From NCBI GenBank assembly GCA_002708315.1, contig PANC01000029.1, forward strand, positions 22,596 through 86,595: a stretch of DNA of 64,000 nucleotides, written 5' to 3'. The notes beneath the pieces are model-generated. The model saw nothing but the letters and a program-made list of their open reading frames with translations, had not been told where the DNA came from and ran no database searches. The position numbers and the translations under genes are program-made. Below are positions 1 through 9,439 of this stretch, piece after piece (position 1 is the stretch's first letter; every line of letters begins with the position of its first letter). Origin of the DNA: Lentimicrobiaceae bacterium. Its GTDB lineage: Bacteria; Bacteroidota; Bacteroidia; Bacteroidales; F082.

Positions 1-2
1 CT

Positions 3-1532
3 TTATAGTTTCTTAAGTATTATCCTAAACGTGGTGCCTTTTCCCACAATAGAAGACTTTACAAAAACCTTTCCTTTGTGGTAATCATTAATAATTCTTT
101 TTGCAAGGGATAGACCAAGTCCCCAACCTCTTTTCTTGCTTGTATATCCCGGATTGAAGATTGCTTTAATCTCGCTGGATGATATGCCTTTTCCAGTATC
201 ACTTATGTCTATTAAAACATTCTTGTTATCATCAATTATATTAATTGTAATTTGGCCCTTACCTGACATTGCATCAATGGCATTTTTGCATAGGTTCTCA
301 ATAACCCAGCTGAAAAGAGAGCCGTTAATAGGAATACTTAATTTACCTTCTTTATCATAGTCTAAGTTGTATGAAATCTTTTTTGATGTTCTAGGCCTGA
401 GGTATGAAATACTATCGTTAAGTATTTTTACAATATTTTCATTGCTAAGAGTTGGAGTAGATCCTATTTTGGAGAACCTTTCAGATATCATATCTAATCT
501 TTTAACATCTTTCTCAATTTCATCTGCAGCCTGTTGAGGGTTTGCACCTTCTATTTTTAATAACTCTAACCAAGCCATGATTGATGATAGGGGAGTTCCA
601 ATCTGATGAGCTGTTTCTCTGGCCATCCCAGCCCAAACACGATTTTGCTCTGATCTTCTTGCGAAGCTGAACAAAAGGTATGCAATGAAAGCAAATAAAG
701 CAATTATTAATATTTGAGTGATCGGAAAGTATTTGATTATGGTAAGTAGTTCTGAGTCCTGATAAAATATGTAGGATGTCCCCTGTTCTCCAAGGTTAAC
801 TATTATAGGATTGTTTTCATCCTCCATTTCCTCTAGCTTATCATCTACGTATGCAGAATCAGACATTTTAATATCAGCCAAATTACCGTACATTACAACG
901 TTCTCCTTAGTACTATCAGTTATTATAACAGGGACACTTGAAGAGTTTAAAGCAACTTCCTCCATGAATGAGGTTACGTAGTTATTTAAAACACTCTTCA
1001 ATTCGGAGAAAAACCTAGAGTCTTTATAGTATAGGTAGTGTTTCATTGTTGGTAAGAACTGGACAGATATGGGGTCATAAACTGAAAACTCATCAAGTGC
1101 TTCTCCATCAAGACTCAATAAGGTATCATATCTAGTCTCAAGGTTTTTGGTCTCGATAATTTCTCCTTTGGTATTTGTCAAAATTATAGGAACTGTATTA
1201 TTATTTTTTATTACCTCCAAGTAAAACGTTAACTCTGATTGATCGTCATCCAATAGCTGCTTATATACATTTGCAAGTAATTCGACTCTCTCTCTTTCCT
1301 GCTCTTGGAGCTGTCCAAACAAAAATTCAGTATATTTAACCAGATTTGCTTTTCTCTGTACAGCTTCTGCCCATAGCTTTACATTTTTGCGCTCTTCGGT
1401 GGCAAACTTCTTAACTATTAAATTTGTATAAAACAAGGATAAACCTATTATTACAAGGCCCAAAATAGTTAGCACAATCTTCCAAATTCTTTTTCTAGTG
1501 TAAATATCCATGGAATGAGTCCAGTTTTTCAT
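3..1532 (-). CDS. Membrane sensor histidine kinase
   Basis: TM segment near the N-terminus, second TM, H-box 'MARETAHQIGTPLSSIMAWLELL', N-box 'ENLCKNAIDAMSG', G-boxes 'DTGKGISSSEIKAIFNPGYTSKKRGWGLGLSLAKRII'. ORF track begins at TTG (1538); first ATG is 1532, next 1511. Confidence 0.92.
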   Translation of the reverse strand: MKNWTHSMDIYTRKRIWKIVLTILGLVIIGLSLFYTNLIVKKFATEERKNVKLWAEAVQRKANLVKYTEFLFGQLQEQERERVELLANVYKQLLDDDQSELTFYLEVIKNNNTVPIILTNTKGEIIETKNLETRYDTLLSLDGEALDEFSVYDPISVQFLPTMKHYLYYKDSRFFSELKSVLNNYVTSFMEEVALNSSSVPVIITDSTKENVVMYGNLADIKMSDSAYVDDKLEEMEDENNPIIVNLGEQGTSYIFYQDSELLTIIKYFPITQILIIALFAFIAYLLFSFARRSEQNRVWAGMARETAHQIGTPLSSIMAWLELLKIEGANPQQAADEIEKDVKRLDMISERFSKIGSTPTLSNENIVKILNDSISYLRPRTSKKISYNLDYDKEGKLSIPINGSLFSWVIENLCKNAIDAMSGKGQITINIIDDNKNVLIDISDTGKGISSSEIKAIFNPGYTSKKRGWGLGLSLAKRIINDYHKGKVFVKSSIVGKGTTFRIILKKL

Positions 1533-1563
1533 TAACAAAGTTAAAACTAATTATGATTTACAA
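1511..1563 (-). promoter_or_regulatory. Bacteroidota-type promoter of histidine kinase gene (TTG-N17-TAACTTTG)
   Basis: On the minus strand TAACTTTG (+ strand CAAAGTTA 1536-1543) with TTG (+ CAA 1561-1563) 17 nt upstream. Confidence 0.5.
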
Positions 1564-1657
1564 TATTGTGCTAGATGTGGCTAAAGAAAATTATACATCA
1601 AAATATTATTTAGCTTTGCTCATTCTCAAAATTATTAACGCTTTTAAATTTAAACAA

Positions 1658-3292
1658 ATGAAAAAGATAAATGTTATCTTATCTATGCTTGCCATAGTAG
1701 TTGTTCTTACATCATGTGATTCAGCAACTAATAAGGCAAAAGAGGAAAAGCCATATGAAATGAAAAAATATGCTAAAGTAAAATTAACAGCTGATATTAC
1801 CCATTTAAGTGATAATCAGAAAGAAATGTTAAAATTTTTATTTGAAGCGGCAACAATTATGGATGATATTTTTTGGGTTGAGAATGTTGATGAAAAGGAA
1901 GCTTTCCTTATGGGAATTGATGACCCAAAACTCATAGATTATGCTGAAATTAACTATGGCCCTTGGGATGAGCTTAATAACCTTGAAACTTTTATTCCAG
2001 GTTACGGAGCAAAACCTGCAGGAGCTCAATTCTATCCTGAAGATATGACCATCGAGGAATTTGAAAAATATAACGATCCTAATAAATCCAGTTTGTATAC
2101 TCTTATTAGAAGAAATGCAGAAACTGCTAAGTTAGAAACAGTATGGTATCATGACGGATTCAAAGAAAGAACTAATAAAGCGGCCGCATTGCTCGCAAAA
2201 GCATCAGAGTTAGCAGAAGATCCAGGCTTCAAGAAATATCTAAACCTGAGATCTCAGGCTCTTTTAACGGATGAATATTTTAATAGTGATATTGCATGGC
2301 TTGATATGAAAGATAATCAAATTGATATGGTAGTAGGTCCTATTGAAAATTATACAGATGGTTTATTTGGTTATAAAGCAGCTCATGAGGCATACATACT
2401 AATTAAGGATGTTGAATGGAGTAATAAGCTATCACAATATGCCAAGTATTTACCAGAATTGCAAACGGAATTACCTGTTGATATCAAATATAAAAGTGAA
2501 GTGCCTGGTTCAGATGCACAACTTAATGCATATGATGTAATTTATTATGCTGGTGATTGTAATATGGCTGGAAAAACAATTGCAATAAATCTTCCAAATG
2601 ATGAAAAGGTTCAGTTGGAGAAAGGAACCCGTAAGCTTCAATTAAAAAATACCATGAAAGCTAAGTTTGATAAAATACTTGTGCCCATATCTAAGGAGCT
2701 TATAGCAACTGATCAAAGAAAGCACATAACTTTTGATGCATTTTTTTCAAATACCATGTTTCATGAAGTTGCACATGGTATGGGTATAAAGAACACAATA
2801 AATGGAGGTGAAACTGTAAGAAAAGCTTTGAAGGAAAAATATTCAGCAATTGAAGAGGGGAAAGCTGATATTTTAGGTTTATTCCTTGTTACAAGGTTAA
2901 ATGAAATGGGTGTATTCACTGAAACAGATTTAATGGACAACTATGTTACATTTATGGCTGGAATATTTCGCTCAGTTCGCTTTGGAGCATCTAGTGCTCA
3001 TGGTATGGCCAATATGCTGAGATTTAAATTCTTTCTTGAAAAGGGTGCTTTTACCCGTGATGATAATGGCACTTATTCCATTGATTTTGAGAAAATGAAG
3101 CTGGCATCGAATGAACTTACTGAAAAGATACTAGTAATTCAGGGAGATGGGAATTATGAAGCTGCCAAGGAATGGATTGAAACTGATGGTAAGATAAGCA
3201 CTCAACTGCAACAAGACTTGGACAGAGTGAATTCTCTTGGAATACCCTCTGATATTTATTTTGAGCAAGGTCCAAATGTACTAGGCCTTTAG
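1658..3292 (+). CDS. Lipoprotein, M49 (dipeptidyl-peptidase III)-like zinc peptidase
   Basis: Start chosen at MKKINVILSMLAIVVVLTSC (lipobox); zinc motif 'FHEVAHGMG' and downstream 'EEGKADILGLFL'. Confidence 0.75.
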   Translation: MKKINVILSMLAIVVVLTSCDSATNKAKEEKPYEMKKYAKVKLTADITHLSDNQKEMLKFLFEAATIMDDIFWVENVDEKEAFLMGIDDPKLIDYAEINYGPWDELNNLETFIPGYGAKPAGAQFYPEDMTIEEFEKYNDPNKSSLYTLIRRNAETAKLETVWYHDGFKERTNKAAALLAKASELAEDPGFKKYLNLRSQALLTDEYFNSDIAWLDMKDNQIDMVVGPIENYTDGLFGYKAAHEAYILIKDVEWSNKLSQYAKYLPELQTELPVDIKYKSEVPGSDAQLNAYDVIYYAGDCNMAGKTIAINLPNDEKVQLEKGTRKLQLKNTMKAKFDKILVPISKELIATDQRKHITFDAFFSNTMFHEVAHGMGIKNTINGGETVRKALKEKYSAIEEGKADILGLFLVTRLNEMGVFTETDLMDNYVTFMAGIFRSVRFGASSAHGMANMLRFKFFLEKGAFTRDDNGTYSIDFEKMKLASNELTEKILVIQGDGNYEAAKEWIETDGKISTQLQQDLDRVNSLGIPSDIYFEQGPNVLGL

Positions 3293-3414
3293 AATTAGAA
3301 TCTTACTCGAGAGCTGAAGAAAAAACAGATATGATTCTAAAATTAGATAATATTTTTGCTGTAGAACTATCAAGCCATATTAACATCTACAATTCAAGTC
3401 TTATCAATAATAAT

Positions 3415-4461
3415 ATGCGTAAAATGAAAAAAATATCATTACTTTTTATTGGTTCTCTTTTTTTAATTAGTTGCTCTAATGTCAAGGATACCAATAGTGA
3501 AACAGAGATTAGAAAAAGCTATTTAGACTATTCGGATAGGGATGATAAATTTACTGGTGGAATTAAGATGATACCCATTGAAACGCCCGTTGGAGAATTT
3601 AAAGTTTGGACGAAGCGAGTTGGTAATAATCCAGACATAAAAGTTTTGTTACTTCATGGTGGACCGGGCAGCACGCATGTAGATTTTGTATGTTTTGAGT
3701 CTTACTTTCCACATGCAAATATTGAATTCTATTATTATGATCAGCTGGAATCAGGGTATAGTGATAATCCTAATGATAGCAGTCTTTGGAATATTGATAG
3801 ATTCGTAGATGAAGTTGAGCAAGTAAGATTAGCACTGGGTTTAAACAATACAAATTTTTATCTATATGGGCAATCATGGGGAGGTATATTAGCTATGGAG
3901 TATGCTCTAAAATATCAAAAGAATCTAAAAGGGTTGATAATATCAAATATGGTTTCTTCAATACCCTCATACAACAAATATGCAAATGACGTTTTAGGCC
4001 CCCAACTACCACCTGAAGTCTTAGCAGAAATACGTGAAATTGAAGCTGCTGAAGATTATAATAATCCAAGATACATGGAACTCCTTCTCGAACATTACTA
4101 CACTAAGCATGCTTTGAGAATACCATATGAAGACTGGCCTGAACCAGTAATTAGAGGTTTCTCATCACTAAATAATGAGATATATCTTAAAATGCAGGGG
4201 CCAAGTGAGTTTGGTTCAGTAGGTGATGCAACTTTGAAAAACTGGGACAGATCAAAAGATCTACACAAAATTAGTGTGCCTACGCTAACAATTGGAGGAA
4301 AATACGATACAATGGATCCTGAGCATATGGAGTGGATGGCAAGTGAAGTTAAGAATGGAAGATATTTATATTGTCCAAATGGAAGTCACTTGGCTTTTTA
4401 TGATGACCAGGAAACTTATTTTACCGGGTTAATTCAATTTATTAATGATGTTAATCATTAG
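3415..4461 (+). CDS. Alpha/beta hydrolase, proline iminopeptidase-like lipoprotein
   Basis: 'LLLHGGPGSTHVDF', nucleophile elbow 'GQSWGGILAMEYAL', C-terminal 'NGSHLAFYDDQETYF'; lipobox 'LFLISC'. Confidence 0.85.
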   Translation: MRKMKKISLLFIGSLFLISCSNVKDTNSETEIRKSYLDYSDRDDKFTGGIKMIPIETPVGEFKVWTKRVGNNPDIKVLLLHGGPGSTHVDFVCFESYFPHANIEFYYYDQLESGYSDNPNDSSLWNIDRFVDEVEQVRLALGLNNTNFYLYGQSWGGILAMEYALKYQKNLKGLIISNMVSSIPSYNKYANDVLGPQLPPEVLAEIREIEAAEDYNNPRYMELLLEHYYTKHALRIPYEDWPEPVIRGFSSLNNEIYLKMQGPSEFGSVGDATLKNWDRSKDLHKISVPTLTIGGKYDTMDPEHMEWMASEVKNGRYLYCPNGSHLAFYDDQETYFTGLIQFINDVNH

Positions 4462-4618
4462 AGGTCTTTTTAAAAAATATAGATAAGGTTAACTAATCAA
4501 ATTGTTTAAGAAAAAAACAAGGCATTTCATTTAAGATAGCAAATATATGATTGATGAAATACAAAGTAGATTTGGAAAAATAAATGTACCTATACCATAA
4601 TTAAAAAATTATATTAAT

Positions 4619-6820
4619 ATGAAAAAATTATCTTTTATTTTAACATTTGTGATTCTATTTTCCTGCGTCAAGTTAAAGGCAGATGAGGGTATGTGGTTAC
4701 CTATATTTCTCGAAAGGCTTAACTATACTGATATGCAAGAAATGGGACTGCAACTAACACCAGAAGAAATATATAGTGTTAACAATGCTAGTTTGAAAGA
4801 TGCCATTGTGGGTCTTGCAAGCAGTCCAACTCCTCAAGGATTTTTCTGTACAGCGGAGATAGTATCACCCGAAGGTTTGATGTTTACAAACCATCATTGT
4901 GGGTATGGTCAAATTCAGGAACACAGTACCACTGATCATGACTATCTAGCCGATGGGTTTTGGGCCATGAATAAATCAGAAGAGTTGCCAAATGAAGGAT
5001 TAACAGCTTCAGTACTTTATAGGATGGAAGATGTAACAGATAGTATAATTCCGATGTTGTCGGATACTTTGTCAGGCAATGACAGGTCTTCAAAAATTAA
5101 GGAAATTACATCAAGACTAAAAAAAGATGCTTCAGAGGAAGGTAAATACAATGTTGTAATAAAAAGTTTTTTCAGTGGAAATGAATACTATATGTTTGTT
5201 TATGAGGTGTATAAAGATGTAAGGTTAGTCGGTGCTCCTCCATCTTCAATTGGAAAATTTGGAGGCGACACTGATAACTGGATGTGGCCGCGACATACAG
5301 GTGATTTTGCAATATTTAGAATATATACTGCTCCAGATGGGAGTCCGGCTGAATACTCAGATGAAAATATACCTCTTAAACCAAAGCACTTTCTTCCCAT
5401 TAATTTAGCTCCTGTTAAGCAAAATGAATTTTCAATGATATGGGGTTTCCCTGGAGGAACAGAAAGAAACCTAACTTCATCAGGTATAGAGTTTAAGGTT
5501 AATGATTTCTACCCTCCCATAGTTGAAGTTTTTGGTAAGAAACTGGAAGTATGGAAAGACCATATGAGTGCAGATCAGGAGGTGAAAATTAAATATGCTA
5601 CAGACTATGCGGGAATTGCAAATGCTTGGAAGTTGTTTATTGGTCAAGATAAAGGTATTAAAGACTTGGATCTTTACAATGAAAAAAATGCCTTTGAAGT
5701 AGAATTCCAATTATGGGTAGAAGCTGATTCTAGCAGAAATGAAAAATATGGAGAGGTTCTTGAAATAATTAATAAATCCAATAGCGATATGTCCAATGGG
5801 TATTCAACTTTAATTTATGCAAGTATTTCAGGATCTGGAGGTGCTGATTTAATAGGATATGCAGGTAAATTTGGTGCTCTAAAATCATTTATGGAAAAAT
5901 ATAAAGAAGAGAAGGATAAAAAGAAAAAAGAAACAAAGAAGAAGAAGTTAGATAAGGAAGTTGACAAATTAATGGGAATGTCAGTTGAACATTTCGAAAA
6001 TTATGATATGCTAACTGATGAGGATGTATTTGCAGCCATGACAGAAATGTACTACGAAGAAATCCCATCAGATATGCATCCAGCGCTTTTGACTAAGTTG
6101 GTGGATAAATTCAAAGGAGACTTTCCAAAAATAGCAGCTTATGTTTTTGACAAGTCTAATTTCTCATCAGAATCAAAGGTTGAAGCTTTTTTGGCAAAAC
6201 CATCACTTAAGGCTTTGGATAAGGATCCAGCTTTTATCTTGGCAAATGAGTTCAGATCTTCTTTAATGGCAGCATCTCAAAAAATTAATAGGGGAGGTAA
6301 TGATACCGAAATAGCCGAAAGGTTATATGTTGAGGGTATAATGGAAATGCAACCTGATAAAAATTTCTATCCTGATGCAAACTCAACACTTAGATTTACC
6401 TATGGAGAAGTTTTGGATTACTATCCAAGAGATGCTGTTCATTTTGATTATGTAACTCATCTCAGCGGTGTTATGGATAAGGAAGACCCGGATAGTGATG
6501 AATTTATTGTTCCCAATAAGTTAAAGGAATTATATGAATCAAAGGATTATGGTATATATGGTGAAGATGGTAAAATGATTGTTTGCTATCTATCAAATAA
6601 TGATATTACGGGTGGAAATTCTGGATCACCTGTTATGAATGGTAAGGGAGAGCTAAAAGGAATTGCATTTGATGGGAATTGGGAGGCGATGAGCAGTGAT
6701 ATTGCTTTTGCACCAGATCTTCAGCGAACCATTGTTGTAGACATACATTATGTTTTATTTATTATGGATAAATATGCTGGAGCTAGTCATTTGGTAGATG
6801 AGCTAACCATTAATCGGTAA
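4619..6820 (+). CDS. S46 family dipeptidyl peptidase (DPP7/DPP11-like)
   Basis: 'GFFCTAEIVSPEGLMFTNHHCGYG', 'GGDTDNWMWPRHTGDFAIFRIY', 'NDITGGNSGSPVMNGKGELKGIAFDGNWEAMSSDIAF' are S46 hallmarks; signal peptide. Confidence 0.95.
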   Translation: MKKLSFILTFVILFSCVKLKADEGMWLPIFLERLNYTDMQEMGLQLTPEEIYSVNNASLKDAIVGLASSPTPQGFFCTAEIVSPEGLMFTNHHCGYGQIQEHSTTDHDYLADGFWAMNKSEELPNEGLTASVLYRMEDVTDSIIPMLSDTLSGNDRSSKIKEITSRLKKDASEEGKYNVVIKSFFSGNEYYMFVYEVYKDVRLVGAPPSSIGKFGGDTDNWMWPRHTGDFAIFRIYTAPDGSPAEYSDENIPLKPKHFLPINLAPVKQNEFSMIWGFPGGTERNLTSSGIEFKVNDFYPPIVEVFGKKLEVWKDHMSADQEVKIKYATDYAGIANAWKLFIGQDKGIKDLDLYNEKNAFEVEFQLWVEADSSRNEKYGEVLEIINKSNSDMSNGYSTLIYASISGSGGADLIGYAGKFGALKSFMEKYKEEKDKKKKETKKKKLDKEVDKLMGMSVEHFENYDMLTDEDVFAAMTEMYYEEIPSDMHPALLTKLVDKFKGDFPKIAAYVFDKSNFSSESKVEAFLAKPSLKALDKDPAFILANEFRSSLMAASQKINRGGNDTEIAERLYVEGIMEMQPDKNFYPDANSTLRFTYGEVLDYYPRDAVHFDYVTHLSGVMDKEDPDSDEFIVPNKLKELYESKDYGIYGEDGKMIVCYLSNNDITGGNSGSPVMNGKGELKGIAFDGNWEAMSSDIAFAPDLQRTIVVDIHYVLFIMDKYAGASHLVDELTINR

Positions 6821-6876
6821 TCATTATCATAGGATAGTTTAAATAATTAAACTTTAAATATCTAAATGGAATTTTG

Positions 6877-6899
6877 AAGGGAGCTTGCTCCCTCTTTTT
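6877..6899 (+). terminator. Rho-independent terminator downstream of S46 peptidase
   Basis: AGGGAGC-TT-GCTCCCT stem (7 bp) followed by CTTTTT. Confidence 0.8.
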
Positions 6900-7572
6900 A
6901 TTGTGATTTGAAATATAAGGTTTTCAGACCATTCCTATCATCTATTTTTGCAATACTGCCGTTGTTGAGTTTGTTAAAAAAGAATTCAGCAAACCCATTT
7001 AAGTTATCATGCTCTTCAAACTCCAGTATGGTATCGTCATTGCCTATTAACTTTAGGAATGCTCCTCGTATAAATTTTGACTTTGAGATATATGTCTCCT
7101 TTGTCATTTTGTATAGCTGATTTTCTTTTTCTTCCTGTCCTTCACATATTTTAAAACCCAGAAGTTTATTATATCTCTTAGCTCTGTGGTTTGATTTAAG
7201 TATGCGGGCATAAGCAGTTAGCCCAAATGTCATAACACCTAACTCTCCAAAAATTAGAACAGCTATCATGGGTATGTGGGTGTTGAGATAATTTTTATCC
7301 CAAATAAAGATACCAGTCTCCATGGCATTATTATCCCAATCAATATCTCTTCCATTTATCAAACCAATTTTCTCTCCTTTGTATTCGATAATGAAGTATA
7401 AGTTGTAGGTGTTATCAATAGTCTTAAACCATTTTTCTTGCATTTCAGGAGTTATAATCTCCTTGAATTCCATGAACTGGCTGACATCATTGGAGTTGCG
7501 ATGTTTTCTAACAAGCTCAATGTCACTATGAGTTAAGCGTCTAAAAACTATATTTCCTTTGCTAATAAGCAT
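6898..7572 (-). CDS. GNAT family N-acetyltransferase (probable)
   Basis: 'VFRRLTHSDIELVRKHRNSNDVSQFM', 'GLINGRDIDWDNNAMETGIFI', 'ARILKSNHRAKRYNKLLGFK' resemble RimJ/RimL-type acetyltransferases. Confidence 0.65.
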   Translation of the reverse strand: MLISKGNIVFRRLTHSDIELVRKHRNSNDVSQFMEFKEIITPEMQEKWFKTIDNTYNLYFIIEYKGEKIGLINGRDIDWDNNAMETGIFIWDKNYLNTHIPMIAVLIFGELGVMTFGLTAYARILKSNHRAKRYNKLLGFKICEGQEEKENQLYKMTKETYISKSKFIRGAFLKLIGNDDTILEFEEHDNLNGFAEFFFNKLNNGSIAKIDDRNGLKTLYFKSQ

Positions 7573-7713
7573 ATTATGGCAAAGGTAAGTTTAAATAATA
7601 TTGAGTCGTTTCCAATTTTAAAAATTTATGTTAATTTCTCGGTGTGATACCATAATTAATTTATATTATTATTTTTGAAATAATTTATTTCTAAAACTAA
7701 CAACAAAAACAAG

Positions 7714-8472
7714 ATGAAATACTTAACCTTTTTATTAATTATAATCCCAGCATTATGCTTTTCTCAGGGTAATTCAATTCAAACATCAACTGGAAACTCA
7801 CTTAGCAATATTGATTTCGTAACAGCTGCAATACAAGCTGAACTAAGTCCTGATGATGTACTAAAGGAATTGAAGGCTGGTAATGATAGATACAAAGCAG
7901 GTGTTCCGGCTGATTTCAATCAAAGAAAAGCCTCGAAAATTGCAAGCATTGATGGGCAATTTCCTTACGCTATGATTATAAATTGTATTGATTCAAGGAG
8001 TGTACCAGAAATCGTATTCAATCAACCAGTAGGTGCTATGTTTGTGTCGCGAACTGCAGCGCCTGTTGTGGGGCCTGTTACGATTGGTGGCATGGAATTC
8101 GCATCAGTTCATAGTGGTACAAAATTGATTCTGGTTATGGGACATAGTCAGTGTGGTGCCATCATTGGTGCATGTGCTGGTGTTGATACACCTTCAAATT
8201 TGGATCATCTACTTCAGAAGATACAGCCCGCGGTAAAGCAAACAGCTATGGATAGGAATGATCCTTTAGATTGTAATGATCATCAAGTTATTGACCAAAT
8301 CGCTAGAGCGAATGTTCTTAACCAAATGGAAGCTATTTATGATCAAAGCCCAGCATTAAGCGATTTAGCTGCCCAAGGTAGTATCAGAATTGTTGGAGCT
8401 ATGCACAACATAAATACTGGCGACGTAAACTTTTTTGATAAAAATGGAATGCCCCTTAACCTAAATGATTAG
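7714..8472 (+). CDS. Beta-carbonic anhydrase with signal peptide (predicted periplasmic)
   Basis: 'CIDSRSVPEIVFNQPVGAMFVSRTAA' and 'VMGHSQCGAIIGACAG' zinc-ligand motifs; N-terminal 'MKYLTFLLIIIPALCFSQG' signal peptide. Confidence 0.9.
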   Translation: MKYLTFLLIIIPALCFSQGNSIQTSTGNSLSNIDFVTAAIQAELSPDDVLKELKAGNDRYKAGVPADFNQRKASKIASIDGQFPYAMIINCIDSRSVPEIVFNQPVGAMFVSRTAAPVVGPVTIGGMEFASVHSGTKLILVMGHSQCGAIIGACAGVDTPSNLDHLLQKIQPAVKQTAMDRNDPLDCNDHQVIDQIARANVLNQMEAIYDQSPALSDLAAQGSIRIVGAMHNINTGDVNFFDKNGMPLNLND

Positions 8473-8622
8473 GTATATTTATAATCAACTCTATTAAGGC
8501 AATCTGGTGGACAACATTAAATATGATTATCAAAAAACGTTATTTAAATAGATTCTAGATTAAAAGTTATTACTATTTTTGCTGATTGAATAAACAAGAA
8601 GCATCATTTAAAATACATAATA

Positions 8623-9366
8623 ATGAAGATATCAACAAATACAGCTGCGCAGGTGTCTTATAAGATACTTACAAATGATAATACTGGCGAACTAATTGAA
8701 TTTGCTGACAACAAAAACCCACGTTTGCTGATATTCGGAAATAACACTCTAATTCCAGGTTTTGAAACCCATATGGCAGGCTTGCAGTCTGGTCAGGAAT
8801 TCGAATTTTCATTAACTCCAGAAGAGAGTTTTGGCAATTATCGCAATGAACTATTGGTTGATGTTCCAAAATCAGCCTTTACCGTCGATGGTGTTTTAAA
8901 AGAAGATTTATTGTACCTCGGAAATGAAATTTCCATGTTGGACAATAACGGTAATGTTGTTGCAGGTAAGGTAGTTGAATTAAATACTGACAACGTTAAG
9001 ATGGATTTCAATCATAAACTTGCTGGAAGCGGATTGTATGTTTCAGGTACCGTTCATAATGTAAGAATGGTAACGGAACAGGATATTGCTCCTTCTGGTG
9101 GATGTGGTTCTGGTTGTGGTTGTGCAAGTAATCAAAAGGCTGAAGAACCGGTTTCTCAAGAAGCTGCAGGTTGTGGGCCTGGATGTGGTTGTGCAAGTAA
9201 TCAAAAGGCTGAAGAACCTGTTCGTCAAGAAGCTGCAGGATGTGGGCCTGGTTGTGGTTGTGCTGCTCCTTCTTCTGAAGAAAAGGTTTATGAGGATGAT
9301 TGTCCAAGCTGTGGTAATCCTCCGGATTTAAGAGGTAAAGGTCATGGCGATTGTGGTTGTGGCTAA
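8623..9366 (+). CDS. FKBP-type peptidyl-prolyl isomerase (SlyD-like) with Cys/Gly-rich C-terminal tail
   Basis: SlyD-like pattern 'LLIFGNNTLIPGFETHMAGLQSGQEFEFSLTPEESFGNY'; tail with repeated GCGPGCGCA motifs. Confidence 0.85.
   Translation: MKISTNTAAQVSYKILTNDNTGELIEFADNKNPRLLIFGNNTLIPGFETHMAGLQSGQEFEFSLTPEESFGNYRNELLVDVPKSAFTVDGVLKEDLLYLGNEISMLDNNGNVVAGKVVELNTDNVKMDFNHKLAGSGLYVSGTVHNVRMVTEQDIAPSGGCGSGCGCASNQKAEEPVSQEAAGCGPGCGCASNQKAEEPVRQEAAGCGPGCGCAAPSSEEKVYEDDCPSCGNPPDLRGKGHGDCGCG
9124..9261 (+). repeat. Two in-frame 69-bp tandem repeats encoding ASNQKAEEPVxQEAAGCGPGCGC
   Basis: Copies 9124-9192 and 9193-9261 differ by about 5 positions by eye; flanked by partial motif copies. Confidence 0.9.
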
Positions 9367-9400
9367 TAGCATCCAATACAATTATAGTTTTACAAAATAG

Positions 9401-9439
9401 ATAGCAGTATAATCAATGTGGTTATGCTGCTATTTTTTT
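9401..9439 (+). terminator. Rho-independent terminator downstream of the FKBP gene
   Basis: ATAGCAG-T-ATAA / TTAT-G-CTGCTAT stem, 9-nt loop, followed by TTTTTTT. Confidence 0.8.

Noticed and set aside
9076-9300. Repeat structure as a possible CRISPR or satellite
   Set aside because: Only two full 69-bp units, contiguous and in frame within a CDS, no spacers.
9008-9376. Antisense ORFs (9008-9376 -, 9043-9228 -, 9086-9331 +) over the FKBP tail
   Set aside because: Out-of-frame readings of the low-complexity Cys/Gly repeat; compositionally absurd (His/Asn/Leu or Val runs).
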